The notes under the pieces: generated by a model | Databases searched by the model: none | The model's input: only the letters and a program-made list of their open reading frames with translations | What the model was told of the DNA's origin: nothing | Part shown: positions 41,566 through 52,177 of the stretch, one piece after another | Layout: the number at the start of each line of letters is the position of its first letter | Numbering within the stretch: the first letter of the stretch is position 1 | Position numbers and translations under genes: made by a program | Assembly: GCA_037355855.1 (NCBI GenBank) | Contig: CM074759.1 | Span: 7,874,001 to 7,938,000 of the forward strand | Source of the DNA: Pseudo-nitzschia pungens | Taxonomy: Eukaryota; Bacillariophyta; Bacillariophyceae; Bacillariales; Bacillariaceae | DNA length: 64,000 nucleotides | Direction: 5' to 3'

Positions 41566-44500
41566 ATGAGATTCTTCCCCTCATTTGTCATGCTCCTCTT
41601 GATTTCCCGGCTTGCCCGGGCACAGAAAAAAGTCAATCTTCCCAAGGAATATGACCCGCCAGATCTTTCACTTGAATCCCCCCTTGTTTCTCCTGCTCAC
41701 AAGGAGATTCATCAAGACTCTTTGCTTGGTCACCTTGATCCCCAGGAGAATGATTATCAACTTTCTCAGAATCCCATGAAATCCAATCCAGGTCGTTCCC
41801 TTTCTGCCATTGATTGTGCTGCTGAGTGTCCAAACGGACGTCCTGTGATCCAAAATTCGGGTGCGTCCTTTAAAAATCTTATTGTCTATTGCGTTAACGG
41901 CAATTGCCCAGGCGGCGATATTCCTATGAACTGTTGGGATACTTCGGCTGTAACAGACATGATGATGGCATTTCAAGACCTTTCCCACTTCAATGAGCCA
42001 TTGCATTGCTGGGACACATCAAGTGTCACAAATATGTATTATATGTTTCGTTATAGTTACCAATTCAACCAACCTATTGGATCATGGAACACAGGAAAGG
42101 TCACATCTATGACCAATATGTTTGAGCAAGCCACGGCATTCAACCAACCCATTGGATCATGGAACACAGGAAAGGTCACAACTATGTACAAAATGTTTTC
42201 GCGTGCTAGTGCATTCAACCAACCAATCGATGACTGGGATACATCAAGGGTGAAAACCATGTGGGATATGTTTCGGTTGGCAGAAAACTTCAACCAATGC
42301 CTGGGCTCGTGGCCATCTAACGTGCTTTCTAATGTCCAAGTTAACAACATGTTCGTGGACACTGCATGTGCTGTTCCTGGTACACCATCAGTAACTGATT
42401 ACACATGGTGTCAGGACTCAAATGATTTATGTTTTGATCCCAGCATGGCACCAAGCACCGTGCCAACTGGTTTCCCAACCATGACTATGGAACCCAGCAT
42501 GAAGCCCAGCACGAGTAACGTACCTAGTGACGTACCGAGCATGGTCCCAAGCATGGTTCCGAGTTACGTACCTAGTGACGTACCAAGCATGCTCCCCAGC
42601 ATGGTTCCCAGTAACGTACCTAGTGACATACCAAGCATGATCCCCAGCATGGTTCCGAGCAATCTACCAAGCAATCTACCAAGCATGCTCCCCAGCATGA
42701 TTCCAAGTAACGTGCCAAGCGACGTCCCAAGTATGGTCCCCAGCATGGTTCCCAGTGACGTACCAAGCATGAAGCCCAGCAATGTTCCAAGCATGAAGCC
42801 CAGCATGATTCCAAGCATGGAACCTAGCAGTTCTCCTACTGGTATTCCAAGCATGGTGCCCAGCAATGTTCCAAGCATGGTCCCGAGTAACGCACCGAGT
42901 GACGTACCAAGCATGGTCCCTAGCAATGATCCCAGCATGGTTCCCAGCATGGTTCCAAGCAATGTACCAAGCATGGTCCCCAGTATGGTTCCTAGTAACG
43001 TCCCAAGCAATGTACCAAGCATGATTCCCAGTGTTGTACCAAGCCATGTACCAAGCCATGTACCAAGCATGGTCCCAAGCATGATTCCAAGCATGGGTCC
43101 AAGCATGATTCCAAGCATGGTCCCAAGCATGGGTCCAAGCATGGTTCCTAGTAAGGTACCAAGCAACTTGCCAAGCGACTTGCCAAGCGACTTGCCAAGC
43201 GACTTGCCAAGCGAGTTGCCAAGCGACGTGCCAAGCGACGTGCCAAGCGACGTGCCAAGTATGATTCCCAGCAATGTTCCAAGCATGAAGCCGAGCATGA
43301 TTCCCAGCAATGTTCCAAGCATGAAGCCCAGCATGATTCCCAGCAATGTTCCAAGCATGAAGCCCAGCATGATTCCAAGCATGGTCCCCAGCATGAAGCC
43401 CAGCAATGTTCCAAGCATGGTCCCCAGCATGAAGCCCAGCAATGTTCCAAGCATGGAACCTAGCAGTTCTCCTACTGGTATTCCAAGCATGGTGCCCAGC
43501 AATGTTCCAAGCATGGACCCGAGTAACGCACCGAGTGACGTACCAAGCATGGTCCCTAGCAATGATCCCAGCATGGTTCCCAGCATGGTTCCAAGCAATG
43601 TACCAAGCATGGTCCCCAGTATGGTTCCTAGTAACGTCCCAAGCAATGTACCAAGCATGATTCCCAGTGTTGTACCAAGCCATGTACCAAGCCATGTACC
43701 AAGCCATGTACCAAGCCATGTACCAAGCCATGTACCAAGCATGGTCCCAAGCATGATTCCAAGCATGGGTCCAAGCATGGTCCCAAGCATGGGTCCAAGC
43801 ATGGTTCCTAGTAAGGTACCAAGCAACTTGCCAAGCGAGTTGCCAAGCGAGTTGCCAAGCGACGTGCCAAGCGACGTGCCAAGCGACGTGCCAAGTATGA
43901 TTCCCAGCAATGTTCCAAGCATGAAGCCGAGCATGATTCCCAGCAATGTTCCAAGCATGAAGCCCAGCATGATTCCCAGCAATGTTCCAAGCATGAAGCC
44001 CAGCATGATTCCAAGCATGGTCCCCAGCATGAAGCCCAGCATGATTCCAAGCATGGAACCTAGCAGTTCTCCTACTGGTATTCCAAGCATGGTGCCCAGC
44101 AATGTTCCAAGCATGGTCCCGAGTAACGCACCGAGTGACGTACCAAGCATGGTCCCTAGCAATGATCCCAGCATGGTTCCCAGCATGGTTCCAAGCAATG
44201 TACCAAGCATGGTCCCCAGTATGGTTCCTAGTAACGTCCCAAGCAATGTACCAAGCATGATTCCCAGTGTTGTACCAAGCCATGTACCAAGCCATGTACC
44301 AAGCCATGTACCAAGCATGGTACCAAGCATGATTCCAAGCATGGGTCCAAGCATGGTCCCAAGCATGGGTCCAAGCATGGTTCCTAGTAAGGTACCAAGC
44401 AACTTGCCAAGCGAGTTGCCAAGCGAGTTGCCAAGCGACGTGCCAAGCGACGTGCCAAGCGACGTGCCAAGCGACGTGCCAAGTATGATTCCCAGCAATG

Positions 44501-47500
44501 TTCCAAGCATGAAGCCGAGCATGATTCCCAGCAATGTTCCAAGCATGAAGCCCAGCATGATTCCCAGCAATGTTCCAAGCATGAAGCCCAGCATGATTCC
44601 AAGCATGGTCCCAAGCATGAAGCCCAGCAATGTTCCAAGCATGGAACCTAGCAGTTCTCCTACTGGTATTCCAAGCATGGTGCCCAGCAATGTTCCAAGC
44701 ATGGTCCCGAGTAACGCACCGAGTGACGTACCAAGCATGGTCCCTAGCAATGATCCCAGCATGGTTCCCAGCATGGTTCCAAGCAATGTACCAAGCATGG
44801 TCCCCAGTATGGTTCCTAGTAACGTCCCAAGCAATGTACCAAGCATGATTCCCAGTGTTGTACCAAGCCATGTACCAAGCCATGTACCAAGCATGGTACC
44901 AAGCATGATTCCAAGCATGGGTCCAAGCATGGGTCCAAGCATGGTCCCAAGCATGGGTCCAAGCATGGTTCCTAGTAAGGTACCAAGCAACTTGCCAAGC
45001 GAGTTGCCAAGCGAGTTGCCAAGCGACGTGCCAAGCGACGTGCCAAGCGACGTGCCAAGCGACGTGCCAAGTATGATTCCCAGCAATGTTCCAAGCATGA
45101 AGCCGAGCATGATTCCCAGCAATGTTCCAAGCATGAAGCCCAGCATGATTCCCAGCAATGTTCCAAGCATGAAGCCCAGCATGATTCCAAGCATGGTCCC
45201 CAGCATGAAGCCCAGCAATGTTCCAAGCATGGAACCTAGCAGTTCTCCTACTGGTATTCCAAGCATGGTGCCCAGCAATGTTCCAAGCATGGTCCCGAGT
45301 AACGCACCGAGTGACGTACCAAGCATGGTCCCTAGCAATGATCCCAGCATGGTTCCCAGCATGGTTCCAAGCAATGTACCAAGCATGGTCCCCAGTATGG
45401 TTCCTAGTAACGTCCCAAGCAATGTACCAAGCATGATTCCCAGTGTTGTACCAAGCCATGTACCAAGCCATGTACCAAGCCATGTACCAAGCATGGTACC
45501 AAGCATGATTCCAAGCATGGGTCCAAGCATGGTCCCAAGCATGGGTCCAAGCATGGTTCCTAGTAAGGTACCAAGCAACTTGCCAAGCGAGTTGCCAAGC
45601 GAGTTGCCAAGCGACGTGCCAAGCGACGTGCCAAGTATGATTCCCAGCAATGTTCCAAGCATGAAGCCGAGCATGATTCCCAGCAATGTTCCAAGCATGA
45701 AGCCCAGCATGATTCCCAGCAATGTTCCAAGCATGAAGCCCAGCATGATTCCAAGCATGGTCCCCAGCATGAAGCCCAGCAATGTTCCAAGCATGGAACC
45801 TAGCAGTTCTCCTACTGGTATTCCAAGCATGGTGCCCAGCAATGTTCCAAGCATGGTCCCGAGTAACGCACCGAGTGACGTACCAAGCATGGTCCCTAGC
45901 AATGATCCCAGCATGGTTCCCAGCATGGTTCCAAGCAATGTACCAAGCATGGTCCCCAGTATGGTTCCTAGTAACGTCCCAAGCAATGTACCAAGCATGA
46001 TTCCCAGTGTTGTACCAAGCCATGTACCAAGCCATGTACCAAGCCATGTACCAAGCATGGTACCAAGCATGATTCCAAGCATGGGTCCAAGCATGGTCCC
46101 AAGCATGGGTCCAAGCATGGTTCCTAGTAAGGTACCAAGCAACTTGCCAAGCGAGTTGCCAAGCAACTTGCCAAGCGAGTTGCCAAGCGAGTTGCCAAGC
46201 GAGTTGCCAAGCGACGTGCCAAGCGTCGTGCCAAGCGACGTGCCAAGTATGATTCCCAGCAATGTTCCAAGCATGAAGCCGAGCATGATTCCCAGCAATG
46301 TTCCAAGCATGAAGCCCAGCATGATTCCCAGCAATGTTCCAAGCATGAAGCCCAGCATGATTCCAAGCATGGTCCCCAGCATGAAGCCCAGCAATGTTCC
46401 AAGCATGGAACCTAGCAGTTCTCCTACTGGTATTCCAAGCATGGTGCCCAGCAATGTTCCAAGCATGGTCCCGAGTAACGCACCGAGTGACGTACCAAGC
46501 ATGGTCCCTAGCAATGATCCCAGCATGGTTCCCAGCATGGTTCCAAGCAATGTACCAAGCATGGTCCCCAGTATGGTTCCTAGTAACGTCCCAAGCAATG
46601 TACCAAGCATGATTCCCAGTGTTGTACCAAGCCATGTACCAAGCCATGTACCAAGCCATGTACCAAGCATGGTACCAAGCATGATTCCAAGCATGGGTCC
46701 AAGCATGGTCCCAAGCATGGGTCCAAGCATGGTTCCTAGTAAGGTACCAAGCAACTTGCCAAGCGAGTTGCCAAGCGAGTTGCCAAGCGACGTGCCAAGC
46801 GACGTGCCAAGTATGATTCCCAGCAATGTTCCAAGCATGAAGCCGAGCATGATTCCCAGCAATGTTCCAAGCATGAAGCCCAGCATGATTCCCAGCAATG
46901 TTCCAAGCATGAAGCCCAGCATGATTCCAAGCATGGTCCCCAGCATGAAGCCCAGCAATGTTCCAAGCATGGAACCTAGCAGTTCTCCTACTGGTATTCC
47001 AAGCATGGTGCCCAGCAATGTTCCAAGCATGGTCCCGAGTAACGCACCGAGTGACGTACCAAGCATGGTCCCTAGCAATGATCCCAGCATGGTTCCCAGC
47101 ATGGTTCCAAGCAATGTACCAAGCATGGTCCCCAGTATGGTTCCTAGTAACGTCCCAAGCAATGTACCAAGCATGATTCCCAGTGTTGTACCAAGCCATG
47201 TACCAAGCCATGTACCAAGCCATGTACCAAGCATGGTACCAAGCATGATTCCAAGCATGGGTCCAAGCATGGTCCCAAGCATGGGTCCAAGCATGGTTCC
47301 TAGTAAGGTACCAAGCAACTTGCCAAGCGAGTTGCCAAGCGAGTTGCCAAGCGACGTGCCAAGCGACGTGCCAAGTATGATTCCCAGCAATGTTCCAAGC
47401 ATGAAGCCGAGCATGATTCCCAGCAATGTTCCAAGCATGAAGCCCAGCATGATTCCCAGCAATGTTCCAAGCATGAAGCCCAGCATGATTCCAAGCATGG

Positions 47501-50073
47501 TCCCCAGCATGAAGCCCAGCAATGTTCCAAGCATGGAACCTAGCAGTTCTCCTACTGGTATTCCAAGCATGGTGCCCAGCAATGTTCCAAGCATGGTCCC
47601 GAGTAACGCACCGAGTGACGTACCAAGCATGGTCCCTAGCAATGATCCCAGCATGGTTCCCAGCATGGTTCCAAGCAATTTACCAAGCATGGTCCCCAGT
47701 ATGGTTCCTAGTAACGTCCCAAGCAATGTACCAAGCATGATTCCCAGTGTTGTACCAAGCCATGTACCAAGCCATGTACCAACCCATGTACCAAGCCATG
47801 TACCAAGCCATGTACCAAGCCATGTACCAAGCATGGTCCCAAGCATCATTCCAAGCATGGGTCCAAGCATGGTCCCAAGCATGGGTCCAAGCATGGTTCC
47901 TAGTAAGGTACCAAGCAACTGGCCAAGCGAGTTGCCAAGCGAGTTGCCAAGCGAGTTGCCAAGCGACGTGCCAAGTATGATTCCCAGCAATGTTCCAAGC
48001 ATGAAGCCGAGCATGATTCCCAGCAATGTTCCAAGCATGAAGCCCAGCATGATTCCCAGCAATGTTCCAAGCATGAAGCCCAGCATGATTCCAAGCATGG
48101 TCCCCAGCATGAAGCCCAGCAATGTTCCAAGCATGGAACCTAGCAGTTCTCCTACTGGTATTCCAAGCATGGTGCCCAGCAATGTTCCAAGCATGGTCCC
48201 GAGTAACGCACCGAGTGACGTACCAAGCATGGTCCCTAGCAATGATCCCAGCATGGTTCCCAGCATGGTTCCAAGCAATGTACCAAGCATGGTCCCCAGT
48301 ATGGTTCCTAGTAACGTCCCAAGCAATGTACCAAGCATGATTCCCAGTGTTGTACCAAGCCATGTACCAAGCCATGCAAGCATGAAGCCGAGCATGATTC
48401 CCAGCAATATTCCAAGCATGAAGCCCAGCATGATTCCCAGCAATGTTCCAAGCATGAAGCCCAGCATGATTCCAAGCATGGTCCCCAGCATGAAGCCCAG
48501 CAATGTTCCAAGCATGGAACCTAGCAGTTCTCCTTCTGGTATTCCAAGCATGGTGCCCAGCAATGTTCCAAGCATGGTCCTGAGTAACGCACCGAGTGAC
48601 GTACTAAGCATGGTCCCCAGCAATGTCCCCAGCATGAAGCCGAGCATGAAGCCCAGTCTGAAGCCTAGTTTTAAGCCCAGTGATGCTCTAAGTGGCATTC
48701 CCAGTGATCTTCCAAGTGATGCTCTAAGTGGTTTTCCCAGTGATATTCCCAGTTATTTGCCAAGCACAATCCCAAGCAATGTTCCCAGCTTCAAGCCAAG
48801 CATGATCTTTAGCATGGTCCCAAGCATGTTCCCAAACAATTCTTGTTATGCGATATGTGGTAATTCGCGTCCAAAGATAACAACAAGTGGTACTTCTTTT
48901 CGGGATCAATTGAAGCAATGTGTGAATGATGCAATTTGCCCTGAAGATAAACCAGTAAAGTGCTGGGATGTCTCAGGTGTAACAAATATGGGTTATGCAT
49001 TTTATGGATTAAACACCTTCAACGAACCTTTGGACTGTTGGGATGTATCAGGAACAATTGGCATGAGCATGATGTTTAGTGGTGCATCTGCTTTCAACCA
49101 GTCCATCAATGAATGGAATGTTTCTAAAGTCAGGCATATGAAAGGAATGTTCAAAAATGCACATAACTTTGACCATCCACTTGCCAGCTGGGACGTGTCA
49201 AGTGTCACAAAGATGGGACAAATGTTTCACAAAGCAAGTAAATTTAACCAAAACCTGAATGGCTGGAATGTAGGGAGAGTCCAAGAAATGGAAGCAATGT
49301 TCAAAGATGCTTACCTGTTCAACCAGCCACTTGCTAGCTGGGATGTGTCAAGTGTCACAAACATGCACCATATGTTTGCCAGTGGTGGTAAATTCAATGA
49401 GCTCCCTCCATTTGAATATCTCTTCAATCAACCTTTATCTGCATGGGATGTATCAAGTGTACAAAATATGGATTCGATGTTCAGAAGCGCAAATTATTTT
49501 AACCAGCCACTCTCAAACTGGACGGTATCAAAGGTCACAAAAATGACAAGGATGTTTGAGGCAACAAATAATTTCAACCAGCCCCTGGATGCATGGGATG
49601 TCTCCAACGTCAAAACCATGGTAGCAATGTTCCGTGGATGTGACAACTTCAACCAGATACTCTCCAGCTGGAATGTTACTGGTGTCACAAGCATGACACA
49701 AATGTTTGCATCTGCTGTGCTATTCAATCAAGACCTTAGTTTTTGGAATGTGGGCAGTGTACAATGGATGCCAGGAATGTTCTGGAAGGCATCCTCCTTC
49801 AATCAATGCTTGGATACATGGGCTACCAAGACTCCAGCAGATATCAAGGTTGCCAAAATGTTCCTGGGTAGTTCTTGCCCTAGTGCTCAGAATCCAAATC
49901 CATCCGCTGGACCATGGTGTCAATTTGAATGCACTTCTTCATCTGGAAGTGGCAGGAACCTTCACCTTGAAGACGTTGTAACCACAGAAAGTGATGATGA
50001 GCTCAGAGCCAGTGCATCTTTTTTGAGTGGTGTGGGTGCCTTTTTGCTTTCAGTTTGCCTTTCATTGATATGA
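41566..50073 (+). CDS. Giant DUF285 (BspA-like) surface protein with Pro-Ser stalk
   Basis: This single uninterrupted exon encodes 2,835 residues. A signal peptide (MRFFPSFVMLLLISRLARA) is followed by a first block of DUF285 repeats at about residues 115-265, with units such as FNQPIGSWNTGKVTSMTNMF. A stalk of more than 2,100 residues follows, built of PSMV, PSNV, PSMK and similar four-residue units. A second DUF285 block (about 2425-2790) has about a dozen units of the type FNQPLASWDVSSVTNMHHMF. The tail ASFLSGVGAFLLSVCLSLI resembles a GPI or membrane anchor. DUF285 proteins are BspA-type leucine-rich surface proteins; in diatoms they are predicted wall or adhesion proteins. Ligands are unknown. 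The stalk would hold the outer domain away from the membrane. Confidence 0.93.
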   Translation: MRFFPSFVMLLLISRLARAQKKVNLPKEYDPPDLSLESPLVSPAHKEIHQDSLLGHLDPQENDYQLSQNPMKSNPGRSLSAIDCAAECPNGRPVIQNSGASFKNLIVYCVNGNCPGGDIPMNCWDTSAVTDMMMAFQDLSHFNEPLHCWDTSSVTNMYYMFRYSYQFNQPIGSWNTGKVTSMTNMFEQATAFNQPIGSWNTGKVTTMYKMFSRASAFNQPIDDWDTSRVKTMWDMFRLAENFNQCLGSWPSNVLSNVQVNNMFVDTACAVPGTPSVTDYTWCQDSNDLCFDPSMAPSTVPTGFPTMTMEPSMKPSTSNVPSDVPSMVPSMVPSYVPSDVPSMLPSMVPSNVPSDIPSMIPSMVPSNLPSNLPSMLPSMIPSNVPSDVPSMVPSMVPSDVPSMKPSNVPSMKPSMIPSMEPSSSPTGIPSMVPSNVPSMVPSNAPSDVPSMVPSNDPSMVPSMVPSNVPSMVPSMVPSNVPSNVPSMIPSVVPSHVPSHVPSMVPSMIPSMGPSMIPSMVPSMGPSMVPSKVPSNLPSDLPSDLPSDLPSELPSDVPSDVPSDVPSMIPSNVPSMKPSMIPSNVPSMKPSMIPSNVPSMKPSMIPSMVPSMKPSNVPSMVPSMKPSNVPSMEPSSSPTGIPSMVPSNVPSMDPSNAPSDVPSMVPSNDPSMVPSMVPSNVPSMVPSMVPSNVPSNVPSMIPSVVPSHVPSHVPSHVPSHVPSHVPSMVPSMIPSMGPSMVPSMGPSMVPSKVPSNLPSELPSELPSDVPSDVPSDVPSMIPSNVPSMKPSMIPSNVPSMKPSMIPSNVPSMKPSMIPSMVPSMKPSMIPSMEPSSSPTGIPSMVPSNVPSMVPSNAPSDVPSMVPSNDPSMVPSMVPSNVPSMVPSMVPSNVPSNVPSMIPSVVPSHVPSHVPSHVPSMVPSMIPSMGPSMVPSMGPSMVPSKVPSNLPSELPSELPSDVPSDVPSDVPSDVPSMIPSNVPSMKPSMIPSNVPSMKPSMIPSNVPSMKPSMIPSMVPSMKPSNVPSMEPSSSPTGIPSMVPSNVPSMVPSNAPSDVPSMVPSNDPSMVPSMVPSNVPSMVPSMVPSNVPSNVPSMIPSVVPSHVPSHVPSMVPSMIPSMGPSMGPSMVPSMGPSMVPSKVPSNLPSELPSELPSDVPSDVPSDVPSDVPSMIPSNVPSMKPSMIPSNVPSMKPSMIPSNVPSMKPSMIPSMVPSMKPSNVPSMEPSSSPTGIPSMVPSNVPSMVPSNAPSDVPSMVPSNDPSMVPSMVPSNVPSMVPSMVPSNVPSNVPSMIPSVVPSHVPSHVPSHVPSMVPSMIPSMGPSMVPSMGPSMVPSKVPSNLPSELPSELPSDVPSDVPSMIPSNVPSMKPSMIPSNVPSMKPSMIPSNVPSMKPSMIPSMVPSMKPSNVPSMEPSSSPTGIPSMVPSNVPSMVPSNAPSDVPSMVPSNDPSMVPSMVPSNVPSMVPSMVPSNVPSNVPSMIPSVVPSHVPSHVPSHVPSMVPSMIPSMGPSMVPSMGPSMVPSKVPSNLPSELPSNLPSELPSELPSELPSDVPSVVPSDVPSMIPSNVPSMKPSMIPSNVPSMKPSMIPSNVPSMKPSMIPSMVPSMKPSNVPSMEPSSSPTGIPSMVPSNVPSMVPSNAPSDVPSMVPSNDPSMVPSMVPSNVPSMVPSMVPSNVPSNVPSMIPSVVPSHVPSHVPSHVPSMVPSMIPSMGPSMVPSMGPSMVPSKVPSNLPSELPSELPSDVPSDVPSMIPSNVPSMKPSMIPSNVPSMKPSMIPSNVPSMKPSMIPSMVPSMKPSNVPSMEPSSSPTGIPSMVPSNVPSMVPSNAPSDVPSMVPSNDPSMVPSMVPSNVPSMVPSMVPSNVPSNVPSMIPSVVPSHVPSHVPSHVPSMVPSMIPSMGPSMVPSMGPSMVPSKVPSNLPSELPSELPSDVPSDVPSMIPSNVPSMKPSMIPSNVPSMKPSMIPSNVPSMKPSMIPSMVPSMKPSNVPSMEPSSSPTGIPSMVPSNVPSMVPSNAPSDVPSMVPSNDPSMVPSMVPSNLPSMVPSMVPSNVPSNVPSMIPSVVPSHVPSHVPTHVPSHVPSHVPSHVPSMVPSIIPSMGPSMVPSMGPSMVPSKVPSNWPSELPSELPSELPSDVPSMIPSNVPSMKPSMIPSNVPSMKPSMIPSNVPSMKPSMIPSMVPSMKPSNVPSMEPSSSPTGIPSMVPSNVPSMVPSNAPSDVPSMVPSNDPSMVPSMVPSNVPSMVPSMVPSNVPSNVPSMIPSVVPSHVPSHASMKPSMIPSNIPSMKPSMIPSNVPSMKPSMIPSMVPSMKPSNVPSMEPSSSPSGIPSMVPSNVPSMVLSNAPSDVLSMVPSNVPSMKPSMKPSLKPSFKPSDALSGIPSDLPSDALSGFPSDIPSYLPSTIPSNVPSFKPSMIFSMVPSMFPNNSCYAICGNSRPKITTSGTSFRDQLKQCVNDAICPEDKPVKCWDVSGVTNMGYAFYGLNTFNEPLDCWDVSGTIGMSMMFSGASAFNQSINEWNVSKVRHMKGMFKNAHNFDHPLASWDVSSVTKMGQMFHKASKFNQNLNGWNVGRVQEMEAMFKDAYLFNQPLASWDVSSVTNMHHMFASGGKFNELPPFEYLFNQPLSAWDVSSVQNMDSMFRSANYFNQPLSNWTVSKVTKMTRMFEATNNFNQPLDAWDVSNVKTMVAMFRGCDNFNQILSSWNVTGVTSMTQMFASAVLFNQDLSFWNVGSVQWMPGMFWKASSFNQCLDTWATKTPADIKVAKMFLGSSCPSAQNPNPSAGPWCQFECTSSSGSGRNLHLEDVVTTESDDELRASASFLSGVGAFLLSVCLSLI
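42480..48830 (+). repeat. 12-bp coding minisatellite with higher-order units in the stalk
   Basis: The basic unit is 12 bases (Pro-Ser-x-x). Higher-order units are marked by a single SSSPTGIPS landmark, whose copies begin near 42831, 43467, 44067, 44655, 45243, 45807, 46419, 46983, 47547, 48147 and 48528. The spacings are 636, 600, 588, 588, 564, 612, 564, 564, 600 and 381. All but the last are multiples of 12. The last interval contains a junction at about 48372 (SHASMKPS) that breaks the four-residue register but keeps the frame. Confidence 0.92.
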
Positions 50074-50879
50074 GACACTGTCTTGCTAGTGCTCATGATG
50101 ATGAATATCTTTTGGGAAGATCTCCCTCGGAAGTATGAGTTTCGATGCTGAATCTGTTCCATATTGTTATTGGACAATGAATTCATCACATACAATATTA
50201 ATAATAGAAATACATTTAATGAAGTATCATCCAGATTCAGAGCGGTAGAGTCGTGAATGGTGTCCAATGGCGTCTGATGAGACATTCCATTTCCTGCAGC
50301 ATTTTTCCTACCATCTCCGTCGACATAGATTCGACGCATTCGAACAGCACGCACTGCTGACAACCGATCCAGCACGGCTTGCTTTTGTGAATCGCGCTTG
50401 TTGCTGTTGTTTGAATTTTGTGACGACAAGGAAGAGGACGTAGATGTCGATGTGGATAGAGACGTATCCAAATGGAACGCGGGTCGTCTCCTTGACAGGA
50501 TTGAGGTGAAACGACGCGACGCCGTTGCATGCTCTTCTCCGTTATTCTGTACTACTGGTGTTGTCGCTCGATGGTGAGGGGAACAGTTGGAACCAGAAGA
50601 TTTTTGATGACGTTCCCAATGCTTGAATGCGTCCTGCGGATCCGGTTGCAATCCATACGATGCCCGTTCGTTCCCGCTCCAAAATCCATTAGGTCTCGTG
50701 GAGTGATCGAGTCCTCTCGAATGATTACTACCACTGTTCGCACCAGCGTTGGGTTCTCCTTCTTTTGGGTGATGGATGGGCGGCTCTTCTTCGTCATCTG
50801 AAAGGCCTACGTATATGTTGCCTCTCGGAGGTGAAATTGGATTGGTCTGTCTTTCATGAGTGCAGGGAATCAAATACAT
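49962..50879 (-). CDS. Hypothetical Ser-rich protein, antisense-overlapping the DUF285 gene end
   Basis: The frame from the ATG at 50879 gives 305 residues. It starts MYLIPCTHERQTNPISPP, has an acidic LSDDEEEPP segment, a long Ser/Thr/Asn-rich middle and a hydrophobic VFLLLILYVMNSL near residue 225. No family is recognised. Its last 112 bases overlap the 3' end of the DUF285 gene on the opposite strand, and its start lies in the degenerate repeat that follows. It could be real, partly real with an unseen intron, or chance. Confidence 0.38.
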   Translation of the reverse strand: MYLIPCTHERQTNPISPPRGNIYVGLSDDEEEPPIHHPKEGEPNAGANSGSNHSRGLDHSTRPNGFWSGNERASYGLQPDPQDAFKHWERHQKSSGSNCSPHHRATTPVVQNNGEEHATASRRFTSILSRRRPAFHLDTSLSTSTSTSSSLSSQNSNNSNKRDSQKQAVLDRLSAVRAVRMRRIYVDGDGRKNAAGNGMSHQTPLDTIHDSTALNLDDTSLNVFLLLILYVMNSLSNNNMEQIQHRNSYFRGRSSQKIFIIMSTSKTVSHINERQTESKKAPTPLKKDALALSSSSLSVVTTSSR

Positions 50880-52177
50880 GATGATCGTGGTCTTTCGTGC
50901 ATCGGAGGAACCAAATACGCGATGATCCCGGTCTTCCGTGAGTGCAATGAACCAAGTACACGATGATTGTGGTCATTCGAGAACGCGGGCAATCAAGTAG
51001 CACACCATGATCCCTGTCTTCCGTGAGTGCCGAGAATCAAATAGAGGGTGCTGCAGGATGGAACCAAATACACGACGATTCCCATCTTTCGGGAGTGCAG
51101 AGAATCAAATTCGAGACGATCCCTGTCTTCCGTGCGTGTGCGGCAGGGAACCAAATACACAGTGATCTCAGTCGAGACCGCAGGGAACGAAATACGTGTT
51201 TCACTACTACTAGTAGTAGTAGTAACACGATTATTTCCGTCTTCCGGGATACCGTGTGTTTGGTTCCTTGCACGTGCGAAAGACCGGAATCATCATGCAT
51301 CCGATTTGCGGCACTCGCAAGAAAGGGATCATCGTTTACTCACGAGAGAAGAAAAGGATCTCATTATTATTTGTTTGTTTCCCTGTGCTGTGTATTTCCG
51401 TCCCTGCACTCCGTGAAGACCTTCTTGTTGATACGAAAGACTGGGATCATGATTCTTGTGTATTTGATTCGCTGCATCATTCCAGCAAGAGGCTGCCCTC
51501 CTGCGAGCTTGGCTTCTTGTTACTGGCTCTTAGGGTTGAGTCCCCCTTGTCCCTTGCTGGTGTTTTCCACTATTCTCCTGCTTCCTGTCCTGTCCCACTT
51601 TCTGATATTTGGAATTACTAGTACTAATTACTCCACTATCTTCCTTCCCATTTCCCTTTCACTCAAGTCCCTATTTTTTGGGCCTAGTTTGTTTATTTCC
51701 CGGATTGTTGCTCAAGGTTTGTTTGAAAATTTGTCGTTCTACCACTTGGGGTCCTGACTCTCTGTTGGGGGCAACGTTAAAGTCTGGTTACAGACTGAGT
51801 AATTTAGTATGATCGCCTTTGGTGATTAAAGTTATTTAAATACGTATCATATTATTATTATGATTTGCTGCATCATTTGGGAAAGATCAAGATCGACGTG
51901 TAGACGAAGTTGATTCCCTGCACTCCTCCAAGACCAGGATCCCTGCTTACGAGGTACCAGCAGGATCATTCTTGCGCATTTGTTACCGTGCACTTGTCCC
52001 AAAAGACCATGTTTGTTGTATAATTATTGGTTCCCTGCTGCTAGTACTACTAGTACTACTCTAAAAAGACCAGCGGGGTCACCGTTTATTTTGTTCCCTC
52101 CTATACACACGCCGGAAGACCGGGATCGTAACTGTGTTCCTGCATCCACAAAAGACCAGGATCTCTGTCTACTAGTA
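50820..52177. repeat. Degenerate tandem repeat of about 50 bp
   Basis: Diverged copies of a unit resembling ACGATGATCCCGGTCTTCCG then TGAGTGCAGGGAACCAAAT recur from about 50820 to 51460, and more loosely at about 51880-52170 (GACCAGGATC, TTCCCTGCA). Copies are too diverged to phase exactly. Open frames here are by-products. The 51460-51880 stretch is less clearly repeated. Confidence 0.6.

Noticed and set aside
50237..50530. 97-codon minus-strand frame
   Set aside because: Alternative frame of the hypothetical protein at 49962-50879, with no independent support.
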